In this document: in pieces, positions 28,795 to 39,221 of the stretch | Layout: each line of letters opens with the position of its first letter | Position numbering within the stretch: position 1 is the first letter of the stretch | Source of the DNA: CAVTWH01 sp963794685 | GTDB lineage: Bacteria > Actinomycetota > Actinomycetes > Mycobacteriales > Micromonosporaceae | Assembly (NCBI GenBank): GCA_963794685.1 | Contig: CAWCFK010000010.1 | Location: forward strand, 806,001 to 870,000 | Reading direction: 5' to 3' | DNA: 64,000 nt | The notes under the pieces: model-generated | Seen by the model: the letters and a program-made list of their open reading frames with translations, nothing else | What the model was told of the DNA's origin: nothing | The model's database searches: none | Made by a program: the position numbers and the translations under genes

Positions 28795-29996
28795 GGGCGG
28801 GACAGCTCCTTCACTTCGGAGATGGCCGGCACGGCCATCGGGTCGAGGCCGTGGGCGAGGGCGAGGTAGACCGAGGCGAAGTCGGGCACGGCGACCAGCG
28901 AGGCGAGCCGCTCCAGCGCCGAGCCACCCTCGGCGGTGATCACCGACAACCGGATACCGCGCCGCTCCGCGATGGTCTGGACCGCCTCGGCGCGCCGCTC
29001 CTCCACCTCGATCGGCTCGTCGGTGTTGCCGTCGTCGTCGACCAGCCCGCCGTCGCGCAGCAGCACCAGCCGCAGCCGGGTCTGCGCCTCCTCCTGCGCT
29101 TCGTTCTCGGGGTCGGCGAAGATGTCCCGACCGGCCTCGGCGAGTGCGCCGTAGACGCCGTCCAGCAGGCCGACCCGGCCCCGGCCGGCCTCACCGAGCG
29201 AACCGGCGACGGCGGGGTAGCGGGCGTTGGCCGACAGGGTGTCGGCGAACCGTCGGGCCGCGACGGTGGCCAGCGGCGACGATCCCCAGATCACCGGGAT
29301 CGAGCCGGCCAGGTCGATGGCGAGCGACTTGCCGGGATTGACGAAGAGTTCGGCGGTCGGCCGGCAGCGCTCGGCGTCGGCGTCCAGCCGGGCCGCGGCC
29401 TCCGCGATGTCCGCCTCGGTCACCTTGACCAGGCCGATGGCGCGGGCCGCCAGCAACACCGGCACGGTCAGCGCCCACAGGCTGGCCCGGGCCGGCGCAC
29501 GCCGGGGTACCGGGATGAACGGCGCCCGGGCCCGCTCGGCGACGGCCTGCAACTCCGAGTCCGGGGCGCCGATGGCGACCAGCCGGGCTCCGCGCCGGGC
29601 TGCGGCGTTCGCCACGCCCAGCGCCTCGGGGCTGCGCCCGGACGCCGACACGGCGATCACCACGTCGGCGGCGCCGACCCAGCCGGGGATGCCGGTACTG
29701 CGGTGCGCGATCACCGGTACCGGGCAGCGCGGCCCGGCGACGGTGGCCAGGATGTCCCCGGTCCGTGCGGCGGTGCCCTGGCCGGCCACCACCACGGCGC
29801 GCGGCCGGCCCTCCTCGGCGATGGCGTTCAGGTTGGCCTCGTTCGCCAGCGCCAGGCACTCGCGCAACTGTGGCCCGCCGGCGGCGGTGTGCCGCAGCAT
29901 CTCACCCGGGTCGGCGGCGGCCATCGCAGCCGGATTGTCGATGAGCTCCTCGTCGACGTGCCGGTGCCCGCGAACCCCGGCGGTACCGTCGATCAC
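28791..29996 (-). CDS. SIS-domain phosphosugar isomerase-like protein (bifunctional PGI/PMI-type)
   Basis: The 401-residue protein has a SIS phosphosugar-binding domain (AVVVAGQGTAART, IAVSASGRSPEAL with the S-x-SG-x-(T/S)-x-E pattern) and a C-terminal domain typical of bifunctional phosphoglucose/phosphomannose isomerases (ERRGIRLSVITAEG, LAHGLDPMAVPAISEVK). It matches the actinobacterial protein encoded beside manA. The start is GTG 29996, overlapping the Trm112-like stop (GTGA). Whether it is catalytic or regulatory is not established. Confidence 0.85.
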   Translation of the reverse strand: MIDGTAGVRGHRHVDEELIDNPAAMAAADPGEMLRHTAAGGPQLRECLALANEANLNAIAEEGRPRAVVVAGQGTAARTGDILATVAGPRCPVPVIAHRSTGIPGWVGAADVVIAVSASGRSPEALGVANAAARRGARLVAIGAPDSELQAVAERARAPFIPVPRRAPARASLWALTVPVLLAARAIGLVKVTEADIAEAAARLDADAERCRPTAELFVNPGKSLAIDLAGSIPVIWGSSPLATVAARRFADTLSANARYPAVAGSLGEAGRGRVGLLDGVYGALAEAGRDIFADPENEAQEEAQTRLRLVLLRDGGLVDDDGNTDEPIEVEERRAEAVQTIAERRGIRLSVITAEGGSALERLASLVAVPDFASVYLALAHGLDPMAVPAISEVKELSRP

Positions 29997-30205
29997 TTCT
30001 CCCCCTCGGCCGGGTCTTCGGTGCCGGGGACCGTCGGGCCGCTGCCCGGTCGGGCCTCGTCCAGCAGCAGCACCGGGATGCCGTCCCGGATCTCGAAGAT
30101 CCGGCCGCACTCGGTGCAGGTCAGAGTCTGCTCGCTGGCGTCGTAGGTCAGCGGCGCGTGATGGGTGTCGGGGCAGGCCAGGATGTCAAGGATGGTGGCG
30201 TCCAC
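29993..30205 (-). CDS. Trm112-like zinc-binding small protein
   Basis: The 70-residue protein begins MDATILDILACPDTHHAPL and has a CPxTH...CTECGRIFEIRDGIPVLL core, the Trm112/UPF0434 pattern with three to four zinc-ligand cysteines. In eukaryotes and archaea Trm112 activates methyltransferases; in actinobacteria such proteins sit in this locus without proven partner. The start is GTG four bases after manB. Operon position between manB and the SIS gene is conserved. Confidence 0.85.
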   Translation of the reverse strand: MDATILDILACPDTHHAPLTYDASEQTLTCTECGRIFEIRDGIPVLLLDEARPGSGPTVPGTEDPAEGEK

Positions 30206-30208
30206 GGC

Positions 30209-31589
30209 TCAGCTTCTCACGAGTCCCAGGACCCGGTCGCGCAGCGCCGCCATCCGCGCCTCGTCGGCGGCCTCAACGTTGAGCCGCAGCAGCGGCTCGG
30301 TGTTGGAGGCGCGCAGGTTGATCCACGCGCCGTCCGGGAACGACACGGTCAGCCCGTCGAGGTGGTCGACCTCGCCCTCGCGCGCCGAGCTCCTTCTCCA
30401 CGTCGGCGAGCTTGGCCTGCTGGTCGGTGACCGTCGAGTTGATCTCACCGGAGGCGACGTACCGCTCGAACTCGGCGGCGAACTCGGACAGCGGCTCGTC
30501 CTGCCCGCCGAGGGCGGCGAGCACGTGCATGGCGGCCAGCATGCCGGTGTCCGCGCCCCAGAAGTCGCGGAAGTAGTAGTGCGCGGAGTGCTCGCCGCCG
30601 AAGATCGCGCCGGTCCTGGCCATCTCGCCCTTGATGAACGAGTGCCCGACCCGGCTGCGTACCGGGGTGCCGCCGCGCTCGGTGACGATCTCGGCGACCG
30701 CCCGGGAGGTGATCAGGTTGTGGATCACCACGCCGCCGGGGTGCTTGGCGAGTTCCCGGGTGGCCACCAGCGCGGTGATCGCGGACGGGGAGACCGGGTC
30801 GCCGTGCTCGTCCACCACGAAGCAGCGGTCGGCGTCGCCGTCGAAGGCGACCCCGAGGTCCGCGCCGTGCTCGCGGACCGCGTTCTGCAGGTCGACGATG
30901 TTCGCCGGCTCCAGCGGGTTCGCCTCGTGGTTGGGGAAGGTGCCGTCCAGCTCGAAGTACATCGGGATGATGGTCAGCGGCAGCGCGGGCAGCGCCGCGT
31001 CGCCGAGCACCACCGGCACCGTGTACCCGCCCATCCCGTTGCCGGCGTCGACCACCACCGTCAGCGGCCGGATGCCGGACAGGTCGACCAGCCCGCGCAG
31101 GTGCTTCGCGTACGCGGTGAGCAGGTCCTGTTCGTCGACAGTGCCGCCGCCGTCGCCGTACGCCGCGGCCCCGTCCAGCAGCGCCTGGGCGGCGTCGCGG
31201 ATGTCGGCGAGCCCGGTGTCCTGGCCGATCGGCTTGGCCCCGGGCCGGCACATCTTGATGCCGTTGTAACGGGCCGGGTTGTGGCTCGCGGTGAACATCG
31301 CGCCGGGCAGGTTCAGGTGCCCGGAGGCGAAGTAGAGCAGGTCGGTGGAGCCGAGCCCGGCGAGCACCACGTCGACACCCTCGCTGCCGGCGCCGGCCGC
31401 GAAGGCCGCCGACAGCTCCGGCGACGACGGTCGCATGTCGTGCGCCACCACGATCCGGTCCACCGCCCCCTCGGCGGCGAGTACCCGCACGAAGGCCGCC
31501 CCGAACGCCTTGGCCACCTCGGCGTTGAGCTGGTCCGGCACGGTGCCCCGGACGTCGTACGCCTTCACGAACTGGGCTAGCTCTACCAC
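30209..31589 (-). CDS. manB: Phosphomannomutase/phosphoglucomutase (one indel)
   Basis: The enzyme interconverts mannose-6-P and mannose-1-P. It shows the phosphoserine loop TASHNPARYNG, metal loop FDGDADRCF, sugar-binding GGEHSAHYYFRDF and phosphate-binding RASNTEPLLRLNVEA. The C-terminal 80 residues are in a different frame. Removing one extra base at about 30380 joins KELGA to EGEVDHLDGLTVSF and gives 460 codons; the length is exactly one base too long. The start is GTG 31589 after AGGGGGA. It heads the manB-Trm112-SIS-CDF-manA operon. Confidence 0.93.
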
Positions 31590-31769
31590 TGGTCCCCCTG
31601 CGAAATCATCCGGAGCTCCTGTGCGGGAGCCTACCGGCACCGCCCGACGCCGCCCGGCGCGGCCGGGGGTCTTGCCCAGCCGACGCCCAGCATTGACGAT
31701 GGGTGTGGCGCGCCGGTTACCCCATGGCGACGCGTCAACATCAACCCGAACGGGTAGGGGTGGTCGACC

Positions 31770-32084
31770 ATGCAGCCGCTGCGGGTCTCCTTTGAAGCGG
31801 CCCGAACCACGGCCGCGATCGCCGAGTCCGACGACCTGCACTCCTGGTACGCCGACCAGCTCGGTTGGCTGTTCGGCCCCCGGGTGGAGGCCGAGTTCGA
31901 GCAGAGCCGGCACCGGCTGCTCTGGCCGCCGACCGGCGAACCCGCCCCGAACGTGGAGTCCGGGCTGTGGCGGGCCCGCTTCGACGACCTGCTCGCCGAC
32001 CGCCCCGAGCGCCGCGAGCCGCTGCTGCGCCTGGTCACCCTGGCCCGCCAGGCGCTCCTGCGCCAGCCCGCCGTCCCGGTCTGA
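31770..32084 (+). CDS. Conserved-looking small protein of unknown function
   Basis: The 104-residue soluble protein starts MQPLRVSFEAARTTAAIAES and is rich in Trp, Arg and acidic residues (LHSWYADQLGWLFGPRVEAEFEQ is its central part, about 22-45). It has no signal peptide or membrane helix. The ATG follows a TAGGGGTGG site and the codon usage matches the neighbouring genes. It is divergent from manB and convergent with the aldehyde dehydrogenase gene. I do not recognise a family. Confidence 0.65.
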   Translation: MQPLRVSFEAARTTAAIAESDDLHSWYADQLGWLFGPRVEAEFEQSRHRLLWPPTGEPAPNVESGLWRARFDDLLADRPERREPLLRLVTLARQALLRQPAVPV

Positions 32085-32106
32085 CGCCCGACCGGCGCGG
32101 CGGGGG

Positions 32107-33547
32107 TCAGAGCTGGATGCCGGTGAGCACCATGACCCGGGGCTCGGTGTAGTCGTCCATCGCGCTGCGCAGCCCCTCCCGGCCGGTACCGCTGCCCTTG
32201 ACGCCGCCGTAGGGCATCTGGTCGGCCCGGTACGACGGCACGTCGCCGATGATCACGCCGCCCACCTCCAGCGTGCGGTGCGCGGTGAAGGCGGTCTGCA
32301 GGCTGTGCGTGAACACGCCGGCCTGCAGCCCGTACGCGGAGTCGTTGACCATTGCGAAGGCGGCGTCGTCGGAGTCGGCCGGGGCGACGACGAGTACCGG
32401 CCCGAACACCTCCTCGGCGCAGACCTTGGCGGCGACCGGCACGTCGGTGAGCACGGTGGGGGCGTAGTTGGCGCCGTCGCGCCGGCCGCCGGTGCGCAGC
32501 GTGCCACCGGCCGCGACGGCCTCGGTCACCCACGCCTCCACCCGGCGCGCGGCTCCCTCGTTGATCATCGGGCCGACGTCGGTGGCCTCGTCGCCGGGGT
32601 CGCCGGTCTTCAGCGCCTGCGACCTCGGCGACCAGCCGGGCCACCAGGTCGTCGTAGTGCGCGGCCGGCACGATGACCCGCTGCACCGCGATGCAGGACT
32701 GGCCGGCCTGGTAGTTGGCGAAGGTGGCGATCCGGGTGGCCGCCCAGTCCAGGTCGGCCTCGCTGGTCCAGTCGGCGCAGACCACCGCCGCCGCGTTGCC
32801 GCCGAGTTCCAGGGTGACGTGCTTGTGCGGTACCTCGGCCTGGATGCTCGCGCCGACCGGGCCGGAGCCGGTGAACGACACCACCGGCAGGCGCGGGTCG
32901 GCGACCAGTTCCGGCGCGCGCTCGTTGGGGACCGGCAGGACCGAGAACGTCCCGGCGGGCAGGTCGGTCTCGGCGAGGATCGAGCCGAGCAGCAGGGCGG
33001 TCAGCGGGGTGCTCGGGGCCGGCTTGACGACGATCGGCGCGCCCACCGCGATGGCCGGCGCGACCTTGTGCGCCACCAGGTTCAGCGGGAAGTTGAACGG
33101 CGAGATGCCGAGCACCGGCCCCCTGGGCACCTGGGTGACCAGCGCCAGCCGGCCGGTCGCGGCCGGGTCGGTGTCGAGGCGCTGCAGCTCGCCGGAGGCC
33201 CGGCGGGCCTCCTCGGCGGCCCAGCGGAAGGTGGAGACGGCCCGGCCCACCTCGGCGCGGGCCCACTTGATCGGCTTGCCGTTCTCGGCGGTGATGAGCT
33301 GGGCCACCTCCTCGGCGCGCGCGGCGAGGGCGCGCGACACGTGGTCCAGCGCGGCGGCCCGGGCGTGCGCGGGCAGGGCGGCGGTCTCGCGGGCCACCGC
33401 GGCGGCCGCGGCGACCGCCTGCTCGACCTGCTCGGGGGTGGGGTGGCTGGTCTGCCCGACCAGCCGTCCGTCGTACGGGTTGTGCACGCTCAGCAGGTCG
33501 TCACTGTGTGCCGGGGCTCCGGCCAGGTAGAACGGCGTCGTCTCCAC
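32107..33547 (-). CDS. Aldehyde dehydrogenase, succinate-semialdehyde dehydrogenase-like (one indel)
   Basis: The NAD(P)-dependent enzyme shows the ALDH substrate-channel motif ISPFNFPLN, catalytic Glu in LELGGNAAAVV and catalytic Cys in GQSCIAVQR. The cofactor region EEVFGPVLVV is in the second frame. Removing one extra base near 32619 turns EVAGAEDRR into EVEALKTGDPGDEATDVGPM and restores 480 codons (length is 480 codons plus 1). It starts at GTG 33547 and is divergent from the next ALDH gene. In this cluster it could oxidise succinate semialdehyde or another aminoaldehyde product; the substrate is inferred only from context. Confidence 0.87.
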
Positions 33548-33610
33548 CTGCGGCAGCTTACACCTCCATGGTCAACACGGAAACAGTTGCGTTATCCCTT
33601 GTCTGCTGCG

Positions 33611-33621
33611 GAATCAGTCGC
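33611..33621. promoter_or_regulatory. Shared 11-bp motif, copy 1 (ALDH/ALDH divergent promoter region)
   Basis: GAATCAGTCGC occurs in the 113-base divergent gap between the two aldehyde dehydrogenase genes and again, identically, at 37721-37731 in the other divergent gap of this catabolic island. It is a candidate operator half or activator site. Confidence 0.4.
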
Positions 33622-33660
33622 AAGGATGAGGCCTGGCAGCGATTCTCCCGGGGAGCCGAG

Positions 33661-35100
33661 ATGACCGAAAAAGACGTTCTGCACAACTTTGTAGCGGGCG
33701 AGCGGGTCGCTCCGGCCGACGGCCGGTACGCCGACCTGGTCGACCCGGTGACCGGCGAGGTCTTCGCCGCCGCCCCGGTCTGCGACGCCCGCGACGTGGA
33801 CGCCGCGATGCGCGCCGCGCGACCGCCTTCGAGAGCTGGCGGGACACCACCCCGGCGGAGCGGCAGCGGGCGCTGCTGAAGCTCGCCGACGCGGTCGAGG
33901 CGCGCGCCGACGAACTGGTCGCCGCCGAGTCCCGCAACACCGGCAAGCCGCTCGGCCTGACCGCCAGCGAGGAGCTGCCGCCCGCCATCGACCAGCTGCG
34001 CTTCTTCGCCGGCGCGGCCCGGCTGCTGGAGGGCCGCTCGGCCGGCGAGTACCTGGCCGGGCACACCTCCTACGTGCGGCGCGAGCCGATCGGCGTGTGC
34101 GCCCAGGTCACCCCGTGGAACTACCCGCTGATGATGGCGGTGTGGAAGTTCGCCCCGGCGCTCGCGGCCGGCAACACGGTGGTCCTCAAGCCGTCCGACA
34201 CCACCCCGGTGTCCAGCCTGCTGCTGGCCGAGATCGCCGCCGAGTTCCTGCCGCCGGGCGTGCTCAACGTGGTCTGCGGCGACCGGGACACCGGCCGGGC
34301 GCTGGTGGCCCACCCGATCCCGCAGCTCGTGTCGATCACCGGCTCGACCCGGGCCGGCATGGAGGTCGCCGCCGCAGCCGCCGTCGACCTCAAGCGCACC
34401 CACCTGGAGCTGGGCGGCAAGGCGCCGGTGCGTGGTCTTCGACGACGCCGACATGGCCGCGGCCGCCGAGGGCATCGCGATGGCCGGCTACTTCAACGCC
34501 GGCCAGGACTGCACGGCCGCCACCCGGGTGCTCGCCGGGCCCGGCGTCTACGACGACTTCGTGGCCGCCCTCGCCGAGCAGGCCCGGGGCACCCGTACCG
34601 GCGCGCCGGACGACGACGACGTGCTCTACGGGCCGCTGAACAACGCCAACCAGCTCGCCCGGGTCAGCGGCTTCGTCGACCGGCTGCCCGACCACGCCGC
34701 ACTGCTGACCGGCGGCGCACGGGTCGGCGAGCGCGGCTACTTCTACTCCCCGACCGTGGTCGCCGGGCTGCGCCAGGACGACGAGATCATCCAGGACGAG
34801 GTGTTCGGCCCGGTCATCACCGTGCAGCGCTTCACCGACGAGGACGAGGCGGTGCGCTGGGCCAACGGCGTCGAGTACGGCCTGGCCTCCTCGGTGTGGA
34901 CCCGGGACCACGGCCGGGCGATGCGGGTGTCCCGCCGGCTGGACTTCGGCTGCGTCTGGGTGAACACGCACATCCCGCTGGTGGCCGAGATGCCGCACGG
35001 CGGGTTCAAGCACTCCGGCCACGGCAAGGACCTGTCCGTGTACGGCCTGGAGGACTACACCCGGGTCAAGCACGTCATGCACTACCTCGGGGAGGCGTGA
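33661..35100 (+). CDS. Aldehyde dehydrogenase, aminobutyraldehyde dehydrogenase-like (two indels)
   Basis: About 479 residues start at ATG 33661 (MTEKDVLHNFVAGERV). Motifs are VTPWNYPLMM, LELGGKAPV...FDDADM, catalytic Cys in GQDCTAATR, EVFGPVITVQRF and the C-terminal KHSGHGKDLSVYGLEDYT typical of gamma-aminobutyraldehyde / betaine-type ALDHs. Two indels break it, near 33820 (before TAFESW) and an extra C at 34431 (GKAPV to VVFDDAD); they compensate in length. It oxidises gamma-aminobutyraldehyde to GABA by family analogy, supplying the GabT-like enzyme encoded immediately downstream (TGATG overlap). Confidence 0.88.
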
Positions 35101-36387
35101 TGCGACTCGGCAGACCTGCACGCCCGCCGGGGCGCGGCGGTGGCCCGGGGCGTCGGCTCCACCATCACGTCCTATGTGGACAGCGCGTCCGGCGGCACCA
35201 TCCGGGACGTGGACGGCCGGGAGTGGATCGACTTCGCCTCCGGCATCGCGGTCACCAGCGTCGGCAACTCCGCGCCGCGGGTGGTCGCCGCCGTCCGGGA
35301 GCAGGTGCGAGCGGTTCACCCACACCTGCTTCATGGTCGCCCCGTACGAGGCGTACGTGGCCGTCTGCGAGCAGCTCAACGAGCTGACCCCGGGCGGGCT
35401 TCGAGAAGCGCTCGGCGCTGTTCAACTCCGGCGCCGAGGCGGTGGAGAACGCGGTGAAGATCGCCCGGTACGCCACCGGGCGCTCAGCCGTCGTCGTGTT
35501 CGACCACGCCTACCACGGTCGGACCAACCTGACGATGGCGCTGACCGCCAAGAACATGCCGTACAAGCACGGGTTCGGCCCGTTCGCGCCGGAGGTCTAC
35601 CGGGTGCCGATGTCGTACCCGTTGCGCGACGGCGGGCTGTCCGGTGCGGAGGCGGCGGCCCGCGCCATCGACATGATCGAGAAGCAGGTCGGCGCGGGCA
35701 ACGTGGCGGCGGTGCTGATCGAGCCGATCCAGGGCGAGGGCGGCTTCATCGTGCCGGCGCCCGGGCTTCCTGCCGGCGCTGTCGGCGTGGGCCGGCGACA
35801 ACGGCGCGGTGTTCATCGCCGACGAGATCCAGACCGGCTTCTGCCGCACCGGCGACTGGTTCGCCTGCGAGCACGAGGGCGTCGTGCCCGACCTGGTCAC
35901 CACGGCCAAGGGCATCGCCGGCGGGCTGCCGCTGGCCGGCGTCACCGGCCGCGCCGAGATGATGGACGCGGTGCACGTCGGCGGCCTCGGCGGCACCTAC
36001 GGCGGCAACCCGGTGGCCTGCGCCGCGGCGCTCGGCGGCCATCGAGACCATGCGCGAGCTGGACCTGGCCGCCGCCGCCCGCCGGATCGAGGCGACGCAT
36101 CCGGCCACGGCTGGCCGCGCTGGCCGCGGCGCATCCGGTGATCGGCGACGTACGCGGCCGGGGCGCGATGCTGGCCATCGAGCTGGTACAGCCGGGGAGC
36201 ACCGACCCCCGACGCCGCCCGGACCGCCGCCATCTCGGCCGCCTGCCACGCCGCCGGCCTGCTCACCCTGACCTGCGGCACGTACGGCAACGTGCTGCGC
36301 TTCCTGCCACCCCTGGTGATCGAGGAGCACCACCTGCTCCGCGCCCTCGACATCCTCGACACCGCCGTCACCAGCACAGCTCCCTGA
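35100..36387 (+). CDS. gabT: 4-Aminobutyrate aminotransferase (seven single-base insertions)
   Basis: The class III PLP aminotransferase moves the GABA amino group to 2-oxoglutarate, giving succinate semialdehyde. Restored text includes FNSGAEAVENAVKIAR, HAYHGRTNLTMALT, PLP Asp/Gln in ADEIQTGFCRTG, Schiff-base Lys in TTAKGIAGGLPLAG and GTYGGNPVACAAALAAIE. As given it is broken by seven single extra bases near 35112, 35308, 35399, 35766, 36034, 36098 and 36210. Removing them gives exactly 427 codons. The ATG at 35100 overlaps the ALDH stop. The residues are otherwise all conserved, which argues for sequence error rather than decay. Confidence 0.88.
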
Positions 36388-36438
36388 CGGTTGTGCCGCT
36401 ACCACTACCACTGAACGGGCACGGCTGGCGCCCGACCC

Positions 36439-37659
36439 TCAGCCCCGTATCCCCCACGGTGCGCCGTACGCCGTGAGCAGGTCCAGGAAGGGCTGGGCGG
36501 GCAGCGCCTCGGGGCCGAGGATGCCGACCCCCGACCAGGCCCCGCCGGCCAGCAACTCCAGTGCCACCACCGGGTTCACCGCGGTCTGCCAGACCACCGC
36601 CTGGTGCCCGTACTCGCGCATCGACCAGTCGTTGTCGACGACCTGGTAGAGGTAGACCTCACGCGGGTTGCCGTCCATGCCGGTGCCGCGTACCCAGGTG
36701 CCCGCACAGGTCTTGCCGGTCATCCGGTCGCCCAGCGAGGCCGGGTCGGGGAGCACCGCGGCGACCAGGTCCCGCGGGGACACCCGGGCCGCGCCCACCG
36801 GGACCGGCTCGGTGCCGTCCAGGTGCAGCTTGTGCAGCGTCTTGAGCACGTCGATGAACTCCGCCCCGAGACCGTACTTGAAGGTGACCCGGTCGGCGTC
36901 CACCCAGCGCGGGATCAGCAGCACCTCCTCGTGCTCCACGTTGACGCACTCGACCGGGCCGATGCCCTCCGGGAAGTCGAAGACCTCCGGCTCGCTGAAC
37001 GGCTCGGTGGTGAACCAGCCGCGCGCCTTCTCCCACACCACCGGCGGGTTCAGGCACTCCTCGATGGTGGTCCAGATGGAGAACGAGGGGGCGAAGTCGT
37101 ACCCGGCGACGAGCAGGTTCGCCCCGTCCCGTACCCCGATCTCGTCGATGTGCGCGAAGAGCTGGTCGGCGGCGTAGCGGGCGAAAACGTCGGACAGGCC
37201 CGGTTCGACGCCCATCCCGACCAGGCCGAGCCGGCCGGCGTCGGCCCACCGGCCGGCGGCGGCGAACTGGTCGTCGCCGAGCTTCACGCCGGTGCGCAGG
37301 TAGGGCTGGTCGGGGTCGGGGTGGGACAGCGACATCGCCATGTCCAGGTAGTCCGCGCCGGCCGCGAGCGTACCCTCGAAGATCGGCAGCACGAAGCGCG
37401 GGTCGACGGCGTTGAGCACGTGGGTGATCCGGTGTGCCCGGCAGGCGTCCGTGACATCGGAGGCGACGGAGGCGTCCAGCCGGATCGCGGTGAACCGGCC
37501 GGGGTTGGCGGCGGGGGCAGCGGTCACGCCGGCCACTGCGCGCTGCGCGCGGGCCAGGTCGTAGTCGGCCACCACGAGATGTTCGTAGAAGTCGCGGCGG
37601 GCTGCGATGGCGACCGCCGCCGCGCCGACGCCGCCCGCGCCGATGAGGAGTATCCGCAT
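36439..37659 (-). CDS. Saccharopine dehydrogenase-like oxidoreductase
   Basis: The 406-residue protein starts at ATG 37659 with a Rossmann fold (MRILLIGAGGVGAAAVAIAA) and continues with the saccharopine-dehydrogenase pattern (THVLNAVDPRFVLPIFEGTLAAGADYLDMAMS is the central region, about 78-110) and a C-terminal substrate domain. Related enzymes act on saccharopine, carboxynorspermidine or related amine-amino acid adducts. Its place between GabT and a second aminotransferase suggests lysine or polyamine catabolism. The gene is intact. It is convergent with gabT and divergent from the next aminotransferase. Confidence 0.87.
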   Translation of the reverse strand: MRILLIGAGGVGAAAVAIAARRDFYEHLVVADYDLARAQRAVAGVTAAPAANPGRFTAIRLDASVASDVTDACRAHRITHVLNAVDPRFVLPIFEGTLAAGADYLDMAMSLSHPDPDQPYLRTGVKLGDDQFAAAGRWADAGRLGLVGMGVEPGLSDVFARYAADQLFAHIDEIGVRDGANLLVAGYDFAPSFSIWTTIEECLNPPVVWEKARGWFTTEPFSEPEVFDFPEGIGPVECVNVEHEEVLLIPRWVDADRVTFKYGLGAEFIDVLKTLHKLHLDGTEPVPVGAARVSPRDLVAAVLPDPASLGDRMTGKTCAGTWVRGTGMDGNPREVYLYQVVDNDWSMREYGHQAVVWQTAVNPVVALELLAGGAWSGVGILGPEALPAQPFLDLLTAYGAPWGIRG

Positions 37660-37720
37660 GTCCGAGCCCCGCCCTGGGTGCCTGTCGTCGCCCCGCGCGC
37701 CAGGTCGACCTGGGAGCATT

Positions 37721-37731
37721 GAATCAGTCGC
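37721..37731. promoter_or_regulatory. Shared 11-bp motif, copy 2 (saccharopine DH / aminotransferase promoter region)
   Basis: GAATCAGTCGC is identical to 33611-33621; a partial third copy (GAATCAGC) lies at 37753. The gap of about 200 bases holds the divergent promoters of the 37659 and 37862 genes. Confidence 0.4.
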
Positions 37732-37861
37732 GTGTTACGCCACTGTGGCACCGAATCAGCACCCGTACAAGCCGTGCGCAACGGAATGACTTGCCAAGGC
37801 GGCACCGGACATGCGAAAAAGAGAGTGCGGCGATGCCGCGGACATACTCCTGGGGGACTCG

Positions 37862-39221
37862 ATGAACCTCTCCGACTCGGCCCGTGACCACCTGTGGATG
37901 CACTTCACCCGGATGTCCAGCTACAACGACAGCCCGGTACCGGTGATCACCCGGGGCGACGGCCCGTACATCTACGACAGCGCCGGCAAGCGCTACCTGG
38001 ACGGGCTCTCCGGGCTGTTCGTGGTACAGGCAGGGCACGGTCGGCAGGAACTCGCCGACGCCGCCGCCAAGCAGGCCGGCGAGTTGGCCTACTTCCCGCT
38101 CTGGTCCTACGCCCACCCGAAGGCGATCGAACTGGCCGAGCGGCTCACCTCGTTGACTCCGGGCGACCTGAACAAGGTCTTCTTCACCACCGGCGGGTCG
38201 GAGGCGGTGGAGACCGCGTGGAAGCTGGCCCGCTCGTACTTCAAGAAGGTCGGCAAGCCGGGCAAGCACAAGGCGCTGTCGCGGCACATCGCCTACCACG
38301 GCACCTCGATGGGGGCGCTGTCGATCACCGGGCTGCCGGCCATCAAGGCCGACTTCGAGCCGCTGGTGCCGTCGACTTTCCGGGTGCCCGAACACCAACT
38401 ACTACCGGCGGCCGGCCGGCGCCGGGGACACCCCGGAGGAGTTCGGCGTCTGGGCCGCCGACCGGATCGCCGAGGCCATCGAGTTCGAGGGCCCGGACAC
38501 GGTCGCCTGCGTCTACCTGGAGCCGGTGCAGAACTCCGGCGGCTGCTTCCCGCCGCCGCCCGGATACTTCCAGCGGGTCCGCGAGATCTGCGACCGCTAC
38601 GACGTGCTGCTCGTCTCCGACGAGGTGATCTGCGCGTTCGGCCGGCTCGGCGAATACTTCGGCGCGCAGCGCTACGACTACCACCCCGACATCATCACCT
38701 GCGCGAAGGGCATCACCAGCGGGTACGTGCCGCTCGGGGCGGCGCTGATCAGTGACCGGATCGCCGAGCCGTTCCAGCACGGCAGCAACGTCTTCGCGCA
38801 CGGGGTCACCTTCGGCGGGCACCCGGTGGCCTGCGCGGTGGCGCTGGCGAACCTGGACATCTTCGAGCGCGAGGACCTCCCCGGGCACGTCCGGGCCAAC
38901 AGCGAGCTGTTCCGCTCGTACCTGGAGCGGCTGCGGGACCTGCCGATCGTCGGGGACGTGCGCGGCGACGGGTACTTCTTCGGCATCGAACTGGTGAAGG
39001 ACAAGGCGACCCGGGAGACGTTCAACGCCGACGAGGCCGAGCGGCTGCTGCGCGGCTTCCTGTCCCGGGCGCTCTTCGACGCCGGCCTCTACTGCCGCGC
39101 CGACGACCGGGGTGACCCGGTGATCCAGCTCGCGCCGCCGCTGATCAGCGACGAAACCCAGTTCGCCGAGGCCGAGCAGATCCTGCGGGCGGTGCTCACC
39201 CAGGCATGGCAGCAGATCTGA
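37862..39221 (+). CDS. Class III aminotransferase, putrescine/beta-alanine-pyruvate type (one indel)
   Basis: The PLP enzyme of about 452 residues starts MNLSDSARDHLWMHFTRM after GGGGGA. It shows FFTTGGSEAVETAWKLAR, HIAYHGTSMGALS, NSGGCFPPPPGYF, SDEVICAFGRLG, Schiff-base Lys in TCAKGITSGYVPLG and HGVTFGGHPVACAVAL. These are features of aspartate aminotransferase-family omega-transaminases acting on putrescine, beta-alanine or similar amines with pyruvate. One extra base at 38390 breaks RVPNTNYYRRPAG; without it the length is exactly 453 codons. The downstream PNPOx-like gene overlaps its end by 16 bases. Confidence 0.88.

Noticed and set aside
32107..36387. Reading the broken dehydrogenase and transaminase genes as pseudogenes
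   Set aside because: Breaks are single-base indels with full conservation on both sides and correct corrected lengths; decay would look different.
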